Below, piece by piece: positions 63,055-64,000 of a DNA stretch of 64,000 bases (position 1 is its first letter; each line of letters begins with the position of its first letter). A model generated the notes under the pieces. It was not told where the DNA came from. It was given only the letters and a program-made list of their open reading frames with translations, and ran no database searches. The translations under genes and the position numbers were made by a program. This DNA is from Lachnospiraceae bacterium (GTDB lineage Bacteria; Bacillota; Clostridia; Lachnospirales; Lachnospiraceae): contig JAQUUX010000001.1 in the NCBI GenBank assembly GCA_028693705.1, forward strand, positions 1 through 64,000, given 5' to 3'.

Positions 63055-63073
63055 AATCCAGCTGGCATTTTTT
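63042..63073 (+). terminator. Terminator of the PHP gene
   Basis: AAATGCCAGCTG (63042-63053) and CAGCTGGCATTT (63059-63070) form a perfect 12-bp stem with loop AAATC, followed by TTT. The left arm lies in the last codons and stop region of the gene. Confidence 0.85.
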
Positions 63074-63082
63074 CGTTCTTCA

Positions 63083-64000
63083 TTATTTATTCCGTTTCTT
63101 TCTGGCTGCTTCCTTCATATCCTCCAATGTATCCCTGAATTTTTCAGAAACCATATAGGGATTTCCCTGCAGCATGGCACGCTGAAAACTGTCTTTAATA
63201 TTAAGCAGTCTGCTTCTAATCTCCAAATTGATATGATATTTTTCCTTCAGATCATTGAATTCTTCTATTGCACTTTCCAGTAATTCAGAATTGGATGCCT
63301 TTGCACGCAACTGTTCCAAGCGTTCTTCAATCAACAGACGTAACTCATCTGTTTTAATTTCTAAATCCAGTTTGAACATCTGTCTGTCTTCTCCATTTAC
63401 AGCAACGAGAACATCCAGACGTTTCTTGATACGAAGCATATCCGCCTTTGCCTGACTTACTTTCAACAGTATATTGCGCAGATCCAGAGCCGTTTTAAAG
63501 GAAAGCGTAAAGTCGATTACCAGTATCAGTGTCACAACAGAAACCATTGGATCCATAACTTTTGCCGGAACCGCCAAGGCAAAACGCTCGATCGGTTTAT
63601 GCCAGTACTGAGTCATGAATATAGTGAGGAATCCCCACAGAAGTGTTGCCTGCAGGAAAATATATCCGTTACAGTTAAAATACTGTTTGGAATAATCCCA
63701 ATACCGCATACGAAATAATCGTTCCATCACAAAGCCGGTCAAAAATTCCAACGTAGTAGCGCCAACGCAGCCGGCAATATAGATCATCATCAGGTTCCCC
63801 TTAAAAGGCAGGGAAACAATTAACATGATAATCGCTCCACTTCCATACAATGGTAGAAATGGTCCCCTCATAAAGCCTCTATTTACAAAATGTTGCTGTC
63901 TGATAGAAACATAAGTGGATTCATAGCACCATCCAATAAAACAATAAAAGTAGAAAAAGAACAGCCATTGGCTGATGGTATATTCCGACATGGGAACCAT
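63083..64000 (-). CDS. CmpB-type (PF06541) membrane protein, at window edge
   Basis: At least 305 residues. The first 180 hold about five membrane helices with the family pattern FYFYCFIGWCYESTYVSI, FMRGPFLPLYGSGA, TTLEFLTGFVMERLFRMRYWDYS and FNCNGYIFLQATLLWG. The rest (about 190-300) is a long charged helix or coiled coil. An in-frame ATG lies exactly at the window edge and another 9 bases inside; upstream sequence is absent, so the start is uncertain. Same family as the short gene at 49122. Function unknown. Confidence 0.82.
   Translation of the reverse strand: MVPMSEYTISQWLFFFYFYCFIGWCYESTYVSIRQQHFVNRGFMRGPFLPLYGSGAIIMLIVSLPFKGNLMMIYIAGCVGATTLEFLTGFVMERLFRMRYWDYSKQYFNCNGYIFLQATLLWGFLTIFMTQYWHKPIERFALAVPAKVMDPMVSVVTLILVIDFTLSFKTALDLRNILLKVSQAKADMLRIKKRLDVLVAVNGEDRQMFKLDLEIKTDELRLLIEERLEQLRAKASNSELLESAIEEFNDLKEKYHINLEIRSRLLNIKDSFQRAMLQGNPYMVSEKFRDTLEDMKEAARKKRNK

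Overview
The window looks like a chromosomal segment from a low-to-moderate GC Clostridia bacterium, most likely a gut Lachnospiraceae. The reasons are the gene families and their order (HemZ-type anaerobic coproporphyrinogen enzyme, BMP-type nucleoside importer, GlpP with a DUF1667 glycerol cluster, PadR/DUF1700/DUF4097 operon, pyrB-pyrI, a tryptophan T-box), strong AGGAGG-like ribosome binding sites and TTGACA/TATAAT-type promoters. The genus cannot be fixed from the sequence alone. I saw no rRNA, tRNA, CRISPR array, transposase or phage gene.

Layout. 0-10.6 kb, minus strand: remnant of a LytTR regulator, lrgA-lrgB, a Sfp-type phosphopantetheinyl transferase, aspS, hisS, hemZ, a glyoxalase II-like hydrolase, a bifunctional (p)ppGpp enzyme and apt. 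10.7-19 kb: an acyltransferase, groES-groEL under a perfect CIRCE, the NAD(P)HX repair enzyme, an unknown Ser/Thr-rich protein, an EamA transporter and a PIN-PhoH ATPase. 19-28.7 kb: a PadR-controlled envelope operon, a Crp/Fnr regulator, a YARHG lipoprotein, a REC-GGDEF-EAL-GGDEF regulator, an ABC-F protein and a PHP phosphoesterase. 29.3-36.4 kb: Maf, polyphosphate kinase, Ppx/GppA-HD, a DUF815 ATPase and PheA. 36.5-44.2 kb: a DUF5050 protein, BrnQ and a four-gene nucleoside ABC importer. 44.3-49.1 kb: xpt and a folate operon (folC, folE, HD hydrolase, folP, folBK). 49.1-52.4 kb: a CmpB-type membrane protein, a DUF3791/DUF3990 cassette that looks like an ADP-ribosyltransferase toxin module, a PH-domain protein and pyrB-pyrI. 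53-56.5 kb: a T-box(Trp)-controlled ABC importer. 56.6-62.1 kb: a glycerol operon that ends in its own antiterminator gene glpP. 62.2-64 kb: a second PHP protein and a CmpB-family membrane protein cut by the window edge.

The least expected content is noncoding. Two related elements of about 650 and 613 bp (28656-29306 and 52432-53044) each fill the space between a plus-strand gene and a convergent minus-strand gene. Each is a chain of three large foldbacks that share CTGCAG at their joints. The first foldback is almost identical in the two copies. The second is present in inverted orientation. The third has lost most sequence identity at its tip but keeps the same helices, junction bases and a GAAA tetraloop through compensatory changes. 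They encode no protein I can see. They could be a mobile foldback element, a large structured RNA, or both. I do not recognise them as a named family.

Regulation readable from sequence: CIRCE/HrcA for groESL; a Trp T-box for the ABC importer at 53-56 kb; a leader terminator, probably read by GlpP, for the glycerol operon; a 21-bp direct repeat at the PadR promoter; and a terminator-like hairpin right behind the promoter of the nucleoside importer.
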